A DNA stretch of 38,922 bases from Candidatus Poribacteria bacterium (GCA_022822085.1 JAJECK010000142.1:1-38922); one strand, 5' to 3'. Positions 25,665 through 35,580 are shown, counted from the first letter of the stretch. Notes: generated by a model from the sequence alone, not told the origin. A program made the numbers and translations.

Positions 25665-28600
25665 TTATCTCTCTTCAAGCACCTGAATCGTCCCATGCAA
25701 ATAACAATCCAACGGCACACCATCAGCGAAGTCACCCTTAATCTCAACATGAAACTGCATGGTAGGCGTAAGCGTTGGGACTTTGAGGAAAACTGTTTTG
25801 CCATCTTCAGAGAGTGTAGCAGATTGAACGGGGTGTTCGTCTCTACCCTCTTCACCAGAACGTTTTAACTGTGGTGAACCGTAGTTTTTGGACCAGCGAT
25901 ACTCCCAACTTTGTACTCGCCAATTCTCTAAATTTGCTACGGATTCTGGGTTAAGCGACGTATAGAAATCGATGATTAGACCGTCTTTGACAGCGCGGAA
26001 CGATTTTGGGGTGCGGAGTGGGGCACCCGTCATACGGACACGGTAGAAACCGGTGTCTGCTTGTTTTTCTGATGACCAACCGAACAGCCCTGCGATATAG
26101 AGATCTCCAGTGATTGGATGGAATCGTCCACGCATCACACCTGTGGGAAACTCCAACCCCATTTCGGTAAGTGCACCTTGTACAGTGTCCCCGATTTTCT
26201 GCTGAAGAACCGTGTATATTTTCCCAGTGCCGTAACTAACAGAGAGTATAGAATCTGCCATTTCTCCCCATGTGTCTGTTGGAATCCAGACTAATGTAGC
26301 AGGAGAACGGTCAACAAACGGAGCAACCCAGCAGAGAGGCGGTTCGTAAGTAGTTGGTGGATCATCACCGGGTGGATGCCACCCCCATAGATTGCCGTAG
26401 AATTTACCGTGGTCAGTGATACGGTTAATTCGATTGGCAGGCATCCAGAAACCTTCCTGATCTGTGCCATATAATATAGGACCCGGACTGATCCCAAGTC
26501 CATTTGATGCACGAAATCCGTAAGCGATGACATCGGATTTCTCTCCATCTGATGACACTCGGATGAGTGTGCCGTGATGCGGGTGTTGAGCAGGTAGGCC
26601 GTGTCGAGCAGATTTCATGAAGTAGAAATTGCCGGCTGCATCAGTCTGTAAGTCCATAACCTGTTCATGGAAGTGTTCACTGTTGTTAACGTCATTGTTA
26701 AAATTTTCGTAGAAGTCAATTTCGCCATCTCCGTTGAGATCAACGAGCCGGGTGAGTTGGTCACGACCTGCGACGTAAATCTGTTCATCAACAATTTTAA
26801 GCCCGAGCGGTTGATTCAGTCCTGTTGCGATTCGTTGCCATACGAGTGTGTCCAAAGTTTCATTGAGTCCGGTAACTGTCCAGACATCACCGTTCCAAGT
26901 AGAAAGTGCTGCGCGATTACCATCTGAGAAGAAGTCAAACCCGCCGAAACGGATCCACGAATCCCACGGGTTTTCTTCAGGCCAATCTATCTTGTCAATA
27001 GCGAATGGTTGACTGGGGTCAATTCCATCGTTTGCTGCAAACCGTGCGAACTCAGAAAGTTCCGATTCGCTGCCATTCCAGACAAGAACTGTTGCGGTTG
27101 TGCCTGCGGGGAGTTGAAGTGAAACGTGTTCGGAGTCTACCACCCATTTCGCCCCTTCAATCTGTTGGACGATGGCTGCTGCAGTTATAGGTGGTTCTTG
27201 AAGACCTTTATAGAGTTTTCGCATATCTTCTGCTGAGAGCACTCGGTTGTACAGATGCAAGTCATCAAGTTTACCTTCTAACCGTGGGGACTGTTCTGGG
27301 AAGTTCTCTGCAGTGAATCCGAGTCGCCAGACATCATCTTCCAATGCATCATCTGGTTTGAGTGTGCCTTCGGCGACAATCTCTCCGTCCAAAAACAATT
27401 TCACTGCCCCCGTTTGATGTCGCCACGTCAATCCGACATGATGCCATGTGCCGTCGGTCACTAATTCTTCATTTCCTAAACTACTTGTAACGACACCGAT
27501 CCAACCGACATCAAACGCCAATTGTCCATTCCTGATAAAGAAGGTTTTGCCATCTGGGATCCACTCTGGTTCCTCAAGTGCTTCGGAGAAGATAGAACCA
27601 TCTTCCTCAGTGCTAATCCATACGGCGAAGGTGAGGTCGTTGGTGTCAAAATCGAGGGGGAAGTTCTCGTCAAAACGTGCTTCCGAATCACCGTCAAAGA
27701 CAAGACAATTGCCTTCGTGCCCGGTTTCCCAACGAACTTCATCAAGGATGATTGCTGCCTCTTCCTGTGTGTCACTTTCAGTGTGTATTCCAGAACCTTC
27801 GTCAAAACGCCAGTGTCCTATCAAGGTGGGATCAGCATCCTGTTTTCGTATCGGTTTGGAATTGTCGGCATCAGAAGGCGGCATCAGAGCTGCTATGTGT
27901 TGATCTGTACTGCCGACACCATTGGGAATTGGAGACAAATCATCTATTGAAAGTACTTTCGGGATGTATCCTTTTTTATACAAAGTCATTCCAGCACCTG
28001 TTTTCAACGTATCAAACTTAAGCCGTTGTTGTATATTGGTGTGTCCTGTCGTCCTCAGTTTTTCCGACCAACGTTGCGGTCCTCCTTTAATCATCGTCGT
28101 TAGATCCGGTACAGGAGGAGAGGTATTAACGAACTCTTCCCATGTGTCTAAATCAAGTGTATCATGTCCTGCTGGGGTGATCAGAATTTTGGCTGATATG
28201 GATCCTTGAGATGCCGGAAATCTAACCCGTATCTCTTCACTTACTATTTCCAATTGTGTTTTTTCTGGTGCGTCGACCAAAGCAGCGAGAAGACAGCCTG
28301 GTCCACCAAGTTCTGTGTTCGGTGGACACAGAGCGATGGCAGTACCATGTGACAATCTGGGTAAAAGAATTGCTGCACCGTCAGTCATTGTTGCAATACG
28401 GACAAGTGTGCTTGATGTGGAGGGACCGAGATGGAAAGTTCGAGCAAAAGTGTCCCCTTTTTCTCCGCTTTCAAGCGATGGGGTTTCCAGCACAGAACGT
28501 GTGCCAACTGTATACGACAAAATAACCTTGTCACCGTGAAGATATAATCCTTTCCAATGTGCCCAATCTCTGGGAAGAGGTCCAAAGGGAAGAGTTCGGG

Positions 28601-29759
28601 TATCCTCAAAACTGTCGTCTTTTGCCCACCCGGGACCTACCCGATTTTCCCACAGTAGATCTCCCGCTATAGATGGATAACTCTGATGCCGACCGTCAAA
28701 TTCAACATCAGCAAAGTCAATCAACCCACCTATCCAACCTGCGGAATAACGCAATAGGTCTGTGTCAAACAGGACAGCACCCCCGGTCCGATCTGGCGTA
28801 AGCGGAATAACAATACCCTTGTAGGTGAGGTTTTTGTCATTCGCTGCAACTGCTGTGGAGAGAAAAGGCCCATAATCCATGTCTCGCCATTTTTCTCCGG
28901 TTTTAGCACGCCACCCTGGAGCATAACGGTGCGGAGCCTCGCGTTCAAGACACCAATAAACACCGTTAACAATGAGTCGTCGAAAGTCACTCACACTGAA
29001 GTCCTCTGGGTGTCCCATCGTAGTTGTGAACACACGTCCACCACCTGAATGGGTGTGTGTCCAAGCGATGGGGTTCACCGTTTCATCACCGCTGTGCTCT
29101 CCTTCTGGAAGTACGGGTCGACCTTGCACCAAGACTTTAGCATCTTTCGGTGGATAGTCTGGTCGCACGTGGTAAGTCCAAGATCGGACGTGGAATTCAG
29201 GTCTCACACCTGCCAGGACTGGATGTTCCCCAACGGTTGTAGCATCAGTGCTAGCACCGTGTCCGTAGTGGTAAATCCACGGGGCACCGAGTTCGCGGGC
29301 ACCGAAGCTGTTCCACTTCGCCGCTCTCGGATCATCTTCATCGTAATTAAATGCATGTGTAGTTGTGCGGAAAGCTACGATGGGGCCGCCACGGTCAATG
29401 TATTCTTGTAATAGGGCAAGTTGGTTCTCGGGGAGTTGACGGAATCGCAAATACAAAACGAGTAGGTCAGCAGTTTCAAGAGCTTCAAGACCATTGATGC
29501 TGTTCCCTTCACCGCCATGAAGCTCTTCATCGATGAGAACTGTGGTACGGAAGTCGTAGTGGTCTTTCAACACCTGAGCTAATGCGGGCATCGTTACTTC
29601 AGAACGATACTCACCTTCACCTACAACGAAGACGAGATGCGGTTGTGCATGAGCGATAGATGCTAATGGACCAAGTGTGATCAGGATGACTAATAGATAA
29701 GATGAAACCCTTCTGCCTTTTTGGAAGAAGGTGTTGAGTGAGTAATATAATTTTGACAT
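25665..29759 (-). CDS. Giant secreted ThuA / DUF6797-like / LamG / sorbosone-dehydrogenase-like propeller protein
   Basis: 1364 residues with a signal peptide (basic KKGRRVSSY region, hydrophobic core, cleavage near AHA-QP, residue 38). In order: a ThuA-like glutamine-amidotransferase fold (about 40-260, LVFVVGEGEYRSEVTMPAL..); a DUF6797-like beta domain (about 285-480); a LamG/concanavalin domain (about 645-835, LIGHWRFDEGSG and LYNRVLSAEDMRKLYKG); and a six-bladed NHL/L-sorbosone-dehydrogenase-like propeller (about 925-1210, GFDFFSDGNRAALSTWNGDVW and ANGLGISPGPILYGTDQEG). Planctomycete relatives often add a haem CxxCH domain; none is visible here. It probably binds or oxidises carbohydrates outside the cytoplasm. 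GGAAGGA precedes ATG 29759. Confidence 0.88.
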   Translation of the reverse strand: MSKLYYSLNTFFQKGRRVSSYLLVILITLGPLASIAHAQPHLVFVVGEGEYRSEVTMPALAQVLKDHYDFRTTVLIDEELHGGEGNSINGLEALETADLLVLYLRFRQLPENQLALLQEYIDRGGPIVAFRTTTHAFNYDEDDPRAAKWNSFGARELGAPWIYHYGHGASTDATTVGEHPVLAGVRPEFHVRSWTYHVRPDYPPKDAKVLVQGRPVLPEGEHSGDETVNPIAWTHTHSGGGRVFTTTMGHPEDFSVSDFRRLIVNGVYWCLEREAPHRYAPGWRAKTGEKWRDMDYGPFLSTAVAANDKNLTYKGIVIPLTPDRTGGAVLFDTDLLRYSAGWIGGLIDFADVEFDGRHQSYPSIAGDLLWENRVGPGWAKDDSFEDTRTLPFGPLPRDWAHWKGLYLHGDKVILSYTVGTRSVLETPSLESGEKGDTFARTFHLGPSTSSTLVRIATMTDGAAILLPRLSHGTAIALCPPNTELGGPGCLLAALVDAPEKTQLEIVSEEIRVRFPASQGSISAKILITPAGHDTLDLDTWEEFVNTSPPVPDLTTMIKGGPQRWSEKLRTTGHTNIQQRLKFDTLKTGAGMTLYKKGYIPKVLSIDDLSPIPNGVGSTDQHIAALMPPSDADNSKPIRKQDADPTLIGHWRFDEGSGIHTESDTQEEAAIILDEVRWETGHEGNCLVFDGDSEARFDENFPLDFDTNDLTFAVWISTEEDGSIFSEALEEPEWIPDGKTFFIRNGQLAFDVGWIGVVTSSLGNEELVTDGTWHHVGLTWRHQTGAVKLFLDGEIVAEGTLKPDDALEDDVWRLGFTAENFPEQSPRLEGKLDDLHLYNRVLSAEDMRKLYKGLQEPPITAAAIVQQIEGAKWVVDSEHVSLQLPAGTTATVLVWNGSESELSEFARFAANDGIDPSQPFAIDKIDWPEENPWDSWIRFGGFDFFSDGNRAALSTWNGDVWTVTGLNETLDTLVWQRIATGLNQPLGLKIVDEQIYVAGRDQLTRLVDLNGDGEIDFYENFNNDVNNSEHFHEQVMDLQTDAAGNFYFMKSARHGLPAQHPHHGTLIRVSSDGEKSDVIAYGFRASNGLGISPGPILYGTDQEGFWMPANRINRITDHGKFYGNLWGWHPPGDDPPTTYEPPLCWVAPFVDRSPATLVWIPTDTWGEMADSILSVSYGTGKIYTVLQQKIGDTVQGALTEMGLEFPTGVMRGRFHPITGDLYIAGLFGWSSEKQADTGFYRVRMTGAPLRTPKSFRAVKDGLIIDFYTSLNPESVANLENWRVQSWEYRWSKNYGSPQLKRSGEEGRDEHPVQSATLSEDGKTVFLKVPTLTPTMQFHVEIKGDFADGVPLDCYLHGTIQVLEER

Positions 29760-29870
29760 ATTTTATCCTTCCGGGATGAATAGATTAGGTTAACTATGTA
29801 ATAGTTCATCATAACGTAACTGTAACGTGAGTTTGATAATAGGACAGGACAGATGGACTGCTCTTAAAGT

Positions 29871-29950
29871 CCCCCTTGATAAGGGGGATTTAGGGGGTTA
29901 AATACTGAAATAGCGACTTCTAACCCCCCTAATCCCCCTTATCAAGGGGG
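29871..29950. repeat. Long inverted repeat, 30-bp arms
   Basis: The arms 29871-29900 (starting CCCCCTTGATAAGGGGGATT) and 29921-29950 pair with 28 of 30 bases. Each arm itself contains a CCCCCTT..AAGGGGG hairpin. It lies between divergent genes. This palindrome style is widespread in repeat-rich bacterial genomes; no mobile gene is attached. Confidence 0.85.
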
Positions 29951-30089
29951 GAATGCGTTTGTCTTATCAAAAGTGAATTCTTTTATCAAACTGGCGTTAA
30001 CTGTACGACAATGGCAAAGCAGCAAAAGTATAATGGGTATTAGAAAAAATGTCAATAGAGAGATATGGACATATGGACAGGAATATCAC

Positions 30090-30118
30090 TTGAAGATAAT
30101 ATTTGAATCCGTTATAGT
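30090..30118 (+). promoter_or_regulatory. Promoter of the S58 peptidase gene, predicted leaderless
   Basis: TTGAAG (30090-30095), a 17-base spacer and TATAGT (30113-30118). The start codon of the peptidase begins 7 bases after the -10 box, where transcription normally starts. No Shine-Dalgarno sequence is present, so the message would begin at or next to the AUG. Confidence 0.55.
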
Positions 30119-30124
30119 GATTGC

Positions 30125-31054
30125 ATGGGATTAGAAAATGAGACACTCACAGCGATTGATGGAATTCATGTCGGACATGCGACTGATGCAGATGCCCGGA
30201 CAGGGTGTACCGTTATCATCTGTGCGGAAGGAGCGACAGCGGGTGTTGATGTGCGTGGTGCGGCACCCGGCACACGAGAGATAGAATCAATTCGTCCTGG
30301 TCGTTTGATTCAAAAAGCACATGCGGTGCTTCTAACAGGTGGAAGTGCTTTTGGATTGGATGCTGCGGGGGGTGTAGTCCAATACCTTGAAGAGAATGAC
30401 ATAGGTTTCCCTGCTGGTTCTGTTCGTGTACCGATTGTGCCTGCTGCTGTGATTTTCGATTTGCATGTCGGTGATGCATCCGTGCGTCCTGACAGCCGGA
30501 TGGGGTATCAAGCGTGTGTTAATGCGTCAGATGCTCCTGTTGCGATGGGTACTGTTGGTGCGGGAACGGGTGCTACTGTTGGTAAAGCACCTGGTGTTAC
30601 ACCTTCTGTTGGTGGTGTAGGTTCTGCGTGTATATTTCTTGAGAACGGTTTAGTTGTTGCTGCGCTTACAGTTGTGAATGCCCTGGGGAACGTTGTAGAT
30701 CCTGGGACTGGGGAAATTGTTGCTGGTGGAAAGGTAGACGGTAGTTTTGTTGACATCACGGAACGTCTTTTAGATGCGAATATCGTTCCCGGAACAAACA
30801 CGACTATCGGAGTTGTCGGGACGAATGCTATGCTTTCAGTTGCGGAAGCGACACGGGTAGCAGAGATGGCACACGACGGCATAGCGCGTGCGGTCCGTCC
30901 ATCACATACGATGTTTGATGGGGATACGTTGTTTACGCTTGCTACAGGGACACATTCTGGCAGCAGTGTTAATAGTATCGGTATTCTTGCTGCGGAGGTA
31001 GTTGCTGAGGCTATTGTTAATGCTGTAACGACTCTTTCTGTGTCTGATGTGTGA
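30125..31054 (+). CDS. P1/S58-family peptidase (DmpA-like)
   Basis: A 309-residue self-cleaving hydrolase of the S58 family (DmpA aminopeptidase, NylC). The N-terminal ITAIDGIHVGHATD and CTVIICAEGATAGVDVRGAAPGT blocks and LTGGSAFGLDAA are diagnostic. The segment PGTNTTIGVVGTNA aligns with the autocleavage site, which places the new N-terminal nucleophile at Thr226 after Asn225, as in NylC, whereas DmpA uses Ser. It probably hydrolyses small peptides or amides in the cytoplasm. There is no signal peptide. Confidence 0.9.
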   Translation: MGLENETLTAIDGIHVGHATDADARTGCTVIICAEGATAGVDVRGAAPGTREIESIRPGRLIQKAHAVLLTGGSAFGLDAAGGVVQYLEENDIGFPAGSVRVPIVPAAVIFDLHVGDASVRPDSRMGYQACVNASDAPVAMGTVGAGTGATVGKAPGVTPSVGGVGSACIFLENGLVVAALTVVNALGNVVDPGTGEIVAGGKVDGSFVDITERLLDANIVPGTNTTIGVVGTNAMLSVAEATRVAEMAHDGIARAVRPSHTMFDGDTLFTLATGTHSGSSVNSIGILAAEVVAEAIVNAVTTLSVSDV

Positions 31055-31067
31055 ATTTCAAGAATGT

Positions 31068-32663
31068 TTATTGTGTTTGTGAAGGTATTTCTTGTATAAC
31101 AGGAATGACATAACTGTGTATTGTAAGACCTTCTTGTATTTCTGTCTCTACCAACGGTACGGGTTGTTTTCGGTGGTCAAAAACGATGTAGTAACCTTCA
31201 ACAGCCTCCTCCGATTTAAGATATGCTGCGAGTTGTTTTTTTCCTACTTGATAGAGACTTTCTCCTTCCCAAATTTTGGTTTCAACAATATATTTTCGCT
31301 GATTGTGGAGAATAAGTAGGTCTATTCTGCCTCGTCCTGTTTGCACTTCAAGATACATAGTACCACGTACCAAGCGGACAAACTGATCAAGATAGGTGTA
31401 GAGAAGATATTGACCAACAAATTCTTGTGGAGTCTGCGGCACTTGGAGGATGCGATGTCCAGCCCGTGAAATAAAACTCTGGAAATTATCTAAGAGTGGC
31501 TGCATCTGTATGTTTCCATCATGGGTGAGGAAATCTAAAAAATTAGACGAGGAATCATCAGAAAAGTAGTCATTCTCTAATCCATTTATTGGGAGTTGGA
31601 ACGCCTGTATGATTCGATGGTGGTATATGGGGTTAGCAATTTCACATATACCATCTGAACCTTCTGCGATAATGCCATAAGTAGTGAGTTCATCAATAAG
31701 TTCATTGTCCAGATTGAATCCTATGCCTTTCTCATAAGAAGTAATTTTCATCAGGATGTCTTCAAAACGTGGTTCCCTTCGGATATTGGTAATAAGATGG
31801 TCTATGTTAGTGTTCCGTTCCCGAAGTAGTCGTGTGTGTGCTTGTGTGAAGTGTTCCATTTGAAGCGTTTCAGTTTTTGAGATGTTAAGTTCATCGGTGA
31901 GTATCTGTGCCAATCGGTTCACAAGAAACGGTTGCCCAGCTGTTTGTTTGTGAAGTGTCTCAATAACTTTAGGTGTGATAGTCTGTCCGATTTCGTCCAT
32001 ATATTGTGCAAAGAGTTCACGTACTTGTTCGAGTGTGAAGTTTGGCAAAGCAAATTCATCTTGTATGTTGAAAGGAGAAATAGATCGGTTATAGTTGAGT
32101 TGTGCAATACTCTTTACTCCAACAATTCCAAGACTGTAAGGACACCGCTTTTCAGGGTCAGATAGGTAGATACGGCGTAATGAGTGAAGGAAGTCAGACA
32201 CTGCCTCTTGTGGGATACCATCAAACTCATCAATAATGATAATAATGCGTTGATTGTCTAATATGTTTGCGAATTTTTGAAAAAAATGTCTTAAGGAAAC
32301 GTGATTAATTACATTTGTGCTTTCCAAAAATTGAAATATAGGATCAGACATGATGTCGTGTTTTTGACAGACATTTTCAATTTCTCTGCATATATCTTGA
32401 TAGAGGTAGTCGTAAAATTCGGATAGACTGACGTTTTTATATTCCTCAAAATCCAGTTGAATAGGAAAGTAGTTAATGTCTTCGTCTATAAGTGCCTCGA
32501 GTGCCCATCGGAAAAATGTTGTTTTTCCTGTCTGTCGTGGAGCGAAGATAACGATATACCGTCCCTGTTTGACACGGTTGACAAATTCCGAAAGTTCCCC
32601 ACTACGACTAACGACGTAGTTCCGATCAGGCGATACAGGACCTTGAGTCTCAAAGGTTTTCAT
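31068..32663 (-). CDS. AAA ATPase fused to a PD-(D/E)XK nuclease domain
   Basis: 531 residues. The N-terminal AAA-like domain has Walker A APRQTGKTT (Lys47) and Walker B IIIIIDEFDG (about 150). A winged-helix-like middle follows (about 230-350). The C-terminal nuclease-like domain has Asp448 (GRIDLL), then Glu461 and Lys463 (IVETKIW), a complete D-x12-E-x-K set. This is the common AAA-ATPase/PDDEXK_9 type, often present in many diverged copies per genome. Proposed roles include mobile-element or defence functions, none firmly shown. It converges with the S58 peptidase gene, 13 bases from its stop. Both active sites look intact, so it is not a pseudogene. Confidence 0.88.
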   Translation of the reverse strand: MKTFETQGPVSPDRNYVVSRSGELSEFVNRVKQGRYIVIFAPRQTGKTTFFRWALEALIDEDINYFPIQLDFEEYKNVSLSEFYDYLYQDICREIENVCQKHDIMSDPIFQFLESTNVINHVSLRHFFQKFANILDNQRIIIIIDEFDGIPQEAVSDFLHSLRRIYLSDPEKRCPYSLGIVGVKSIAQLNYNRSISPFNIQDEFALPNFTLEQVRELFAQYMDEIGQTITPKVIETLHKQTAGQPFLVNRLAQILTDELNISKTETLQMEHFTQAHTRLLRERNTNIDHLITNIRREPRFEDILMKITSYEKGIGFNLDNELIDELTTYGIIAEGSDGICEIANPIYHHRIIQAFQLPINGLENDYFSDDSSSNFLDFLTHDGNIQMQPLLDNFQSFISRAGHRILQVPQTPQEFVGQYLLYTYLDQFVRLVRGTMYLEVQTGRGRIDLLILHNQRKYIVETKIWEGESLYQVGKKQLAAYLKSEEAVEGYYIVFDHRKQPVPLVETEIQEGLTIHSYVIPVIQEIPSQTQ

Positions 32664-32770
32664 ACTTTTGCTCTCTATACAGTTCTTACCGTACCATTTT
32701 ATCAGTTCACTGTGTGAAAATCAATCGATCATTTTGCAGGTGTGTCCAGTTTGCCATGAATCAATGGTTA

Positions 32771-32789
32771 CGGCACACGGCGTGTGCCT
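32771..32789. repeat. Hairpin GGCACACGGCGTGTGCC
   Basis: This short palindrome is related to the ones at 12478-12494 and shares the flank CCTACTAC. It lies 10 bases from the stop of the phosphodiesterase gene and may end its transcript. Confidence 0.5.
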
Positions 32790-32798
32790 ACTACTTTT

Positions 32799-34196
32799 CT
32801 AAATTGGATTGCCCTGCATTGCATCGGGGATGTCAAGACCGAATTCTTTTAGCACTGTGGGGGCAATGTCGTATATGCTTTTTGTGCTCACAAGTCCATC
32901 TATTTGCTTATTGTCTTTGATGATAAATATGCCATTTTCAGCGTGGTTGCAATCGTCAGGACCGGTGTCGTTTTCGTCGGTGTAGATGCTGTTGTATCCG
33001 ACACTTCCCACTGAACGCCAATAGAGATCTCCGAAGTAGACGATTAAGTCAGGTGGTATATTGCGGCACTCTCGATATACCTTCTCTGGTTTAAATACGC
33101 GTGTCCTGATGTTCTGTCCCGATTCGTCAACTATGGCTTCAAGTTGTTCCTTTAATTCATCACGGACATTTTCATAATGTTCTGCTTGCACAATTCCGTG
33201 TGGTTCTCTTCCAATGACGTTGATAAAGATGCGACCGTAATATCCGCCTTCACCCCACGCTTTTGTTTGCTGCCAATCAACCATATCTGTTGTGAATCGG
33301 GTAATTCCGTGTGGTTCGGTTTTATGCGTGAGATAGCCGTGTTTTTGTAACCATTCGTTGACACAGATGCCACCCTCCATCCTTTTTGCTCCATGGTCGG
33401 AGACAATCATGACAGTGGTGTCATCATCAACATGCGACAACATCTCTCCGAGTTCGTCATCAAGCGTTCGATAGTAGTTTCGCATTGTGTCAGCAAAAGG
33501 TGAGTTCGGTTCATACTTCGGATGCGTTTTATCCCAATATCTCCAGAAAGCGTGATGGAGTCTGTCAGACCCCATTTCAACCATCATGAAGAAATCCCAC
33601 GGTTTTTTCTCAAGTAGATACCGAGCGAATTTGAAACGTGCGTGTGTCATTTTGAAGAGTTGCTGTTCCAATTCTGCACGTTTATCAGTACGGAAATTTG
33701 GTATATCAATCATATAGTTTGGTGAAATTTGTTGAATTTCACGGCTTAACCTTGTTGGGAATGTCCACTGTAGGTTTCGGTCTGCTGTAGGAGTATTGGG
33801 ATTAACTGGTGTGAGGAAACTGGTTACCATCCACCCTGGGAAGGGCTTAGCGGGATAAGTGAGTGGTACACCTAAGACGACCGAACGTTTCTGTTTTTGC
33901 CCGAGCAGTTCCCAGAGTGTCGGCGCGTTGATATCATGCGCGTTGGCAATGCTGAGTGCATTGTATGAGTAATCTGAACGGTTGCGAAATCCGTATATAC
34001 CGAGTTCACCTGGGTCACGGCTCGTCATCATGCACATCCAGGCAGGTACAGTGATAGGTGGGACCGTGCTATCTAATTGTCCATAGTTCCCTGCTTGCAT
34101 CAATCGGTGCGTGTTGGGCATGTCGTCTTTGAACGCGTCAAAGACCAGTTCGGGGGCGGCGCAGTCCCATCCGATAATCAGTACCCGTTTTTTCAT
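32799..34196 (-). CDS. Type I phosphodiesterase/nucleotide pyrophosphatase-like protein
   Basis: 465 residues of the alkaline phosphatase superfamily. The metal and nucleophile residues are visible: Asp11 (IIGWDCAAP), Thr49 (PPITVPAW) as nucleophile, the EMGSDRLHH block, and VSDHGAK with the two metal ligands. It cleaves phosphodiester or phosphate bonds; the substrate is unknown. It lies 9 bases downstream of the sulfatase stop on the same strand, so the two are co-transcribed and may act on the same sulfated or phosphorylated glycan or lipid. No signal peptide is visible, so it may act in the cytoplasm. Confidence 0.9.
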   Translation of the reverse strand: MKKRVLIIGWDCAAPELVFDAFKDDMPNTHRLMQAGNYGQLDSTVPPITVPAWMCMMTSRDPGELGIYGFRNRSDYSYNALSIANAHDINAPTLWELLGQKQKRSVVLGVPLTYPAKPFPGWMVTSFLTPVNPNTPTADRNLQWTFPTRLSREIQQISPNYMIDIPNFRTDKRAELEQQLFKMTHARFKFARYLLEKKPWDFFMMVEMGSDRLHHAFWRYWDKTHPKYEPNSPFADTMRNYYRTLDDELGEMLSHVDDDTTVMIVSDHGAKRMEGGICVNEWLQKHGYLTHKTEPHGITRFTTDMVDWQQTKAWGEGGYYGRIFINVIGREPHGIVQAEHYENVRDELKEQLEAIVDESGQNIRTRVFKPEKVYRECRNIPPDLIVYFGDLYWRSVGSVGYNSIYTDENDTGPDDCNHAENGIFIIKDNKQIDGLVSTKSIYDIAPTVLKEFGLDIPDAMQGNPI

Positions 34197-34205
34197 ATTT
34201 GCCCT

Positions 34206-35558
34206 TTATGCCCAACGCGGATTTCTTCCGCCAAATCGTTGTTCGCTGATGTTCCACAATTCTGTCAATCCGAGTTGTCGGATGTGGTCTAAACCTGCGA
34301 TGCATGGATCGTTAATTCGGGTTAACCATTGCTGGAGTTCTGTTTCTAATTCTTCCCGTAGTGTTTGTGAGTTAGGATCGTCAATCAGATTGTTCATTTG
34401 ATACGGGTCGTTATCATTGTCGTAGAGGAGCCACCCCGTTCCATCGTAGTGGCGTGCGTATGTATGGCGATGTGTTCGGACACCGCGCCATTCAGTGAGG
34501 CCGAAATTGAAACCTTCACTACCGTGCAATGGGAGTTCAAGTAGAACAGATTGCGGTTCTTCAATAGTTTTCCCGAGCATTGCATCTGACAGGTCAATGC
34601 CTTCTACACCGTCTGGGATTGATAGATCGCACAGAGATAGCATGGATGGCATAAAATCAACGAGACTTAATAGGGTATCACGGGTAACCCCAGTTGGGAT
34701 TTTGCGGGGATAGCGGACCATGAAAGGGATGCGACTGGATTCGTCCCATGGTCGTTCTTTTCTGTTGTGTCCGTGGCTGCCGAGCATGTCTCCGTGGTCA
34801 GATGTGTAGACAAGGATAGTGTCTTCGGCGATGCCAATTTCATCAAGTGCGTCCATCAATCTTCCGAGGTTTTCATCTAAAGCGGTGATATGTGCGTAGT
34901 ATCCAGCGATGTCCTTACGGTATGCGGGTGTGTCCACAGCATTTGGACGGAGTTGTATTTCGTTGGGTGGATACATCTCTTTGTATCGTTCGGGTACGTG
35001 TTCGTAAGGGTTGTGAGGTGGTCCCCAACTTACATAGAGACAGAAAGGTTCATCGGCATGGTCGCGACAGTATTGGATCGCCTGATCGGTTTGGAATTCG
35101 GGTTCGTATCCATCAATCTGCATTTTGTTTCCATCGGAGTCGTGATAGGGTGCGTTGAAATAGTTATGATGACAATTCCATCCGACCCAATGATCAAACC
35201 CGAACCGCATTTCAGGAGTGATAAACTTATCTCTCGGCTGACCACCGAGGTGCCATTTTCCGATATATCCTGTTGCATAACCGTCCTCTTTGAAGACTTG
35301 CGCAATGCCTGTTTCAGTCAACGGTAGTGGTAAATCGTTGGAAACGGCTTTGTGGCTGAGCGGGTGTTTGCCGGTCAGCAGGCATCCGCGCGCGGGCACA
35401 CATATTGGGACGTTGGTGAAGGTGTTGGGAAAAAACATTCCTTCCTCAGCGAGTTTATCCATGTAGGGTGTTTTTACTTGCGGGTTACCTGCACAACCGA
35501 CATCACATTGACGGTGTTGGTCGCCAAAAACGAAAATTAGGTTTGGTTTGCGTTTCAT
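34206..35558 (-). CDS. Formylglycine-dependent sulfatase
   Basis: A 450-residue arylsulfatase-type enzyme that removes sulfate esters. The formylglycine motif is C53-V-P-A-R57 followed by GCLLTGKHP. Metal ligands include Asp13 (FVFGDQH) and the later YTSDHGDMLGSHG. ATG 35558 was chosen because of GGAGGAATA just upstream and the normal MKRKPNLIFVFGDQ start; the open frame extends 52 codons further but lacks protein-like sequence. It is the middle gene of a FemAB-like/sulfatase/phosphodiesterase operon. The anaerobic or aerobic maturase is not in the window. The role in degrading sulfated host polysaccharides is inferred. Confidence 0.94.
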   Translation of the reverse strand: MKRKPNLIFVFGDQHRQCDVGCAGNPQVKTPYMDKLAEEGMFFPNTFTNVPICVPARGCLLTGKHPLSHKAVSNDLPLPLTETGIAQVFKEDGYATGYIGKWHLGGQPRDKFITPEMRFGFDHWVGWNCHHNYFNAPYHDSDGNKMQIDGYEPEFQTDQAIQYCRDHADEPFCLYVSWGPPHNPYEHVPERYKEMYPPNEIQLRPNAVDTPAYRKDIAGYYAHITALDENLGRLMDALDEIGIAEDTILVYTSDHGDMLGSHGHNRKERPWDESSRIPFMVRYPRKIPTGVTRDTLLSLVDFMPSMLSLCDLSIPDGVEGIDLSDAMLGKTIEEPQSVLLELPLHGSEGFNFGLTEWRGVRTHRHTYARHYDGTGWLLYDNDNDPYQMNNLIDDPNSQTLREELETELQQWLTRINDPCIAGLDHIRQLGLTELWNISEQRFGGRNPRWA

Positions 35559-35580
35559 TATTCCTCCTGTGTTTTTCTCA

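Noticed and set aside
27448-27950. Plus-strand frames over the ThuA fusion gene
   Set aside because: The minus-strand frame is continuous over 1364 codons with clear domains; these are shadows.
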